Shown here: positions 61,534-64,000 of the stretch, in pieces
How positions within the stretch are numbered: the first letter of the stretch is position 1
Layout of the letters: each line of letters opens with the position of its first letter
Assembly: GCF_040096615.1 (NCBI RefSeq)
Contig: NZ_JBBMEJ010000011.1
Span: 70,334 to 134,333 of the forward strand
Length of the DNA: 64,000 nucleotides
DNA from: Blautia_A aquisgranensis
GTDB lineage: Bacteria > Bacillota > Clostridia > Lachnospirales > Lachnospiraceae
Direction: 5' to 3'
The notes under the pieces: generated by a model
Seen by the model: only the letters and a program-made list of their open reading frames with translations
The model's database searches: none
Told to the model about the DNA's origin: nothing
Made by a program: the position numbers and the translations under genes

Positions 61534-61875
61534 ATGGTAGACTTCAAATTCAAAAAATCAGGACTTTTTGCAGCAGGTGTTCTTTTCGGAACAGCAGGAA
61601 TTAAGATCCTTACAAGCAAGGATGCGAAGAAGCTTTACACAGAATGTACAGCAGCTGTTTTAAGAGCGAAAGACTGTGTTATGAAAACAGCTACAAGCCT
61701 CCAGGAGAATGCTGAGGATATTTACGCAGAGGCTAAGGGAATCAACGAGGACAGAGCTGCAGCAGAGGAAGCTGTAGAGGATGCAGAAGCACCTGAGACA
61801 GCAGAAGAGGATGCTTTCAAAGAAACAGCAGAAGAGACTACAGAAGAAGCAGCAACAGAAGAGACAGCTGAGTAA
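61534..61875 (+). CDS. Small membrane protein with acidic tail, P-type ATPase partner candidate
   Basis: A 113-residue protein: one N-terminal hydrophobic helix (GLFAAGVLFGTAGIKIL, about 8-24), an amphipathic helical part with Cys residues (to about 65) and a Glu/Ala-rich tail (about 68-113). This plan, next to a P1-type ATPase, resembles the mycobacterial PacL1-CtpC pair in which the small protein's acidic end binds zinc and stabilises the pump. Sequence similarity is not clear by eye. ATG at 61534 follows AGGAGG; the start at 61513 is rejected. Confidence 0.65.
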   Translation: MVDFKFKKSGLFAAGVLFGTAGIKILTSKDAKKLYTECTAAVLRAKDCVMKTATSLQENAEDIYAEAKGINEDRAAAEEAVEDAEAPETAEEDAFKETAEETTEEAATEETAE

Positions 61876-61889
61876 AGAGGCGATTTTCC

Positions 61890-63965
61890 GTGAAATTTTT
61901 TATTAAACATGAGACAAGAGGAAGACTCCGTATTCATCTGGCACAGAAGAGGATGAGCTATGAGCAGGCAGATACATTACTGTATTATCTCCAGAATCTT
62001 GACGGAGTGACTTCTGCCAAGGTATATGAGAGAACCTGTGATGCAGTAGTCTGTTATCAGGGTAGCAGAGCAGCTGTTATTTCCGGTATTCAGGCATTCC
62101 ATTATCAGGATGTGGAGGTTCCTTCCCAGGTACTTCAGAGCTCAGGAAGAGCTTTGAATGCAGAATATCAGGAGAAGCTGATCTCCAAGGTGCTCTACCA
62201 TTACGGAAGAAAACTTTTTCTGCCATATCCACTGAACGCAATCTATACAACCGCAACTTCCGTGAAATATATATGGAAGGGAATTGATACACTTCTTCAT
62301 CGTAAGATCGAGGTTCCTGTTCTGGATGCTACTGCCATCGGAGTATCTGTATTACGCCAGGATTTCGGCACTGCAGGTTCAATTATGTTCCTTCTTGGAA
62401 TCGGTGAGCTCCTGGAAGAGTGGACACATAAGAAATCTGTCGGAGATCTTGCGAGAACCATGTCCCTGAATGTGGGTAAGGTATGGCTGAAAAAAGATGA
62501 CCAGGAGATTCTGGTAGAGTCCGGAGAGATTCAGCCGGGAGATGAGGTTGTAGTCCGGATGGGTACCGTTATTCCGTTTGATGGAAGCGTGATCGACGGA
62601 GAAGCCATGGTCAACCAGGCATCCCTCACCGGTGAATCCGTACCTGTATGCAAAAAAGAAGACAACATTGCCTATGCAGGAACTGTCGTAGAGGAAGGCG
62701 AGATCACGATCCGCGTGAAAACAGTGGGTGGCTCCAGCCGCTATGATAAGATCGTTACCATGATCGAGGAATCCGAGAAGCTGAAGTCTTCTCTTGAGGG
62801 CAAAGCAGAGCACCTGGCAGATAAGCTGGTACCGTACACACTTGGCGGAACTGCACTTACGTATCTGATCACCAGAAATGCAACCAAGGCTCTTGCGATC
62901 CTGATGGTAGATTTCTCCTGTGCGCTGAAGCTGGCAATGCCGATCTCTGTGCTTTCCGCAATCCGTGAGGCCGGCACCCATAAGGTGACAGTCAAGGGTG
63001 GAAAATATCTGGAGGCTATGGCTGAGGCAGATACCATTGTATTTGATAAGACCGGAACACTGACCAAGGCGAAACCAACCGTTGTGGATGTGGTTCCGTT
63101 TGACGGAAATGATCCGGACGAGATGCTGCGTATCGCAGCATGTATGGAAGAGCATTTCCCGCACTCAATGGCTAAGGCTGTTGTCAGTGCTGCCAAGAAG
63201 AAAAATCTGGCACATGAGGAAATGCATTCCAAGGTTGAGTATGTGGTAGCGCATGGAATCTCCACAACGATCGAAGGCCATAAGGCTGTGATCGGAAGCT
63301 ATCATTTTGTATTCGAAGATGAGAAATGTGCGATCCCGGAGGAAGGCAGAGAGAAATTCGAGGCGATTCCGGAGGAATATTCGCACCTGTATCTGGCAAT
63401 CGACGGACGTCTTTCTGCCGTGATCTGTATTGAAGATCCACTTCGTGAGGAGGCGAAGGCTTCTGTCGAGGCACTGCGTGCAGCAGGTATCTCCAAGATC
63501 GTTATGATGACAGGCGACAGTGAGCGTACAGCTGCAGCCATAGCGAAACGTGTGGGTGTGGATGAATATTATTCCGAGGTACTTCCGGAGGATAAGGCGA
63601 ACTTCATTGAAAAAGAGAAGGCAGCCGGAAGAAAAGTCATCATGATCGGAGACGGAATCAATGATTCACCAGCACTTTCCGCAGCAAATGTAGGTATTGC
63701 CATCAGTGACGGCGCAGAGATCGCCCGTGAGGTCGCAGATATCACAGTTGGAGCGGATGATCTTCAGGAACTTGTTGTTCTTAAAGAAATCAGCAATGCA
63801 CTGATGAAACGAATCAGGCGAAACTATCGTTTCATCGTTACTTTTAATGCAGGGTTAATCGCCTGCGGTGTTGCGGGAATCTTGCAGCCGACAACATCAG
63901 CACTTCTGCATAATACTTCCACACTGGCTATCAGTTTGAAGAGCATGCAGAATCTGTTGCCATAA
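61890..63965 (+). CDS. P1B-type metal-transporting ATPase
   Basis: A 691-residue membrane pump. An N-terminal metallochaperone-like fold without CxxC (about 1-60) is followed by helices; the actuator motif TGES, the phosphorylation site DKTGT with Asp386, an HP-like FPHSMA segment and GDGINDSPAL are intact. The membrane motif that is CPC in copper or zinc pumps reads SCA here (Ser343-Cys344-Ala345), so the cargo is uncertain; manganese, zinc or iron are open. The GTG start follows AAAGAGGCG 14 bases after the small acidic partner. A hairpin follows at 63974. Confidence 0.9.
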   Translation: MKFFIKHETRGRLRIHLAQKRMSYEQADTLLYYLQNLDGVTSAKVYERTCDAVVCYQGSRAAVISGIQAFHYQDVEVPSQVLQSSGRALNAEYQEKLISKVLYHYGRKLFLPYPLNAIYTTATSVKYIWKGIDTLLHRKIEVPVLDATAIGVSVLRQDFGTAGSIMFLLGIGELLEEWTHKKSVGDLARTMSLNVGKVWLKKDDQEILVESGEIQPGDEVVVRMGTVIPFDGSVIDGEAMVNQASLTGESVPVCKKEDNIAYAGTVVEEGEITIRVKTVGGSSRYDKIVTMIEESEKLKSSLEGKAEHLADKLVPYTLGGTALTYLITRNATKALAILMVDFSCALKLAMPISVLSAIREAGTHKVTVKGGKYLEAMAEADTIVFDKTGTLTKAKPTVVDVVPFDGNDPDEMLRIAACMEEHFPHSMAKAVVSAAKKKNLAHEEMHSKVEYVVAHGISTTIEGHKAVIGSYHFVFEDEKCAIPEEGREKFEAIPEEYSHLYLAIDGRLSAVICIEDPLREEAKASVEALRAAGISKIVMMTGDSERTAAAIAKRVGVDEYYSEVLPEDKANFIEKEKAAGRKVIMIGDGINDSPALSAANVGIAISDGAEIAREVADITVGADDLQELVVLKEISNALMKRIRRNYRFIVTFNAGLIACGVAGILQPTTSALLHNTSTLAISLKSMQNLLP

Positions 63966-63973
63966 GGGACGGG

Positions 63974-63998
63974 GAAAAGTGGCTTTAGGCCACTTTTC
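63974..63998 (+). terminator. Terminator-like hairpin after the P-type ATPase
   Basis: GAAAAGTGGC (63974-63983) pairs with GCCACTTTTC (63989-63998), loop of 5. The window ends two bases later, so the T run cannot be judged. Confidence 0.6.
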
Positions 63999-64000
63999 AG

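Overview
The window looks like a chromosomal segment of a low-to-mid GC Gram-positive anaerobe of the class Clostridia, most likely a Lachnospiraceae of the Blautia type. This is an inference from gene content and style: SD-led GTG/TTG/ATG starts, CdaA/CdaR, wall hydrolases with aromatic cell-wall-binding repeats, several CDP-glycerol transferase homologues, an orphan MsmX/UgpC ATPase, and the absence of outer-membrane genes. No database search was possible.

Layout. (1) 1-5250: the end of cdaA (cut by the window edge), cdaR, an HPr and a large secreted L,D-transpeptidase, closed by a terminator. (2) 5335-26850: a long same-strand run, possibly one operon. It starts with a GH25 muramidase translationally coupled to a six-gene cassette: an ATP-grasp/PLP-enzyme fusion, a second ATP-grasp, two SMR-like half transporters, a GtrB/ArnC-like lipid-sugar synthase and a WecE-type sugar aminotransferase. 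Next come a D,D-carboxypeptidase, RmlC, a Wzm/Wzt polysaccharide ABC exporter whose ATPase carries a C-terminal domain, a methyltransferase-kinase fusion resembling the WbdD chain terminator, two tandem-domain GT2 proteins and a YfhO-type membrane protein. (3) 26870-28120: a reverse-strand D,D-carboxypeptidase paralogue that has lost its catalytic serine and KTG motif. (4) 28190-36820: further GT2 enzymes, a polyprenyl-phosphate sugar-phosphotransferase, an LCP ligase and an HtrA protease. (5) 36900-44330: a ClpX-like ATPase, a zinc-ribbon protein, an LspA-like protein, tRNA-Leu(CAG) and carAB. (6) 44380-54220: uppP, a repeat-rich lipoprotein, three CDP-glycerol transferase family proteins, a membrane acyltransferase and a decayed wall-binding serine hydrolase. 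(7) 54225-60400: a molybdate locus (HTH-PBP regulator, Mop, modABC), a PucR-type regulator and an orphan sugar-ABC ATPase. (8) 60660-64000: a Fur-like regulator and a P-type metal ATPase with a small acidic membrane partner.

How the parts may work together (inference). WbaP-like priming, rhamnosyltransferase-like GT2 enzymes and RmlC suggest a rhamnose-containing glycan made on undecaprenyl phosphate. The WbdD-like protein may cap it, Wzm/Wzt may export it, and the LCP protein may anchor it to peptidoglycan. The cassette at 6943-13083 has the counterparts of an Arn-type or CsbB/GtcA/YfhO-type side-chain system: an aminosugar transaminase, a Und-P transferase, a flippase pair and, at 24296, a GT-C-like YfhO protein. 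It also has two ATP-grasp ligases and a PLP enzyme. The best candidate for a previously undescribed system is therefore decoration of the wall glycan with an aminoacylated 4-amino-4,6-dideoxy sugar. CDP-glycerol transferase homologues and an acyltransferase further along could add other substituents.
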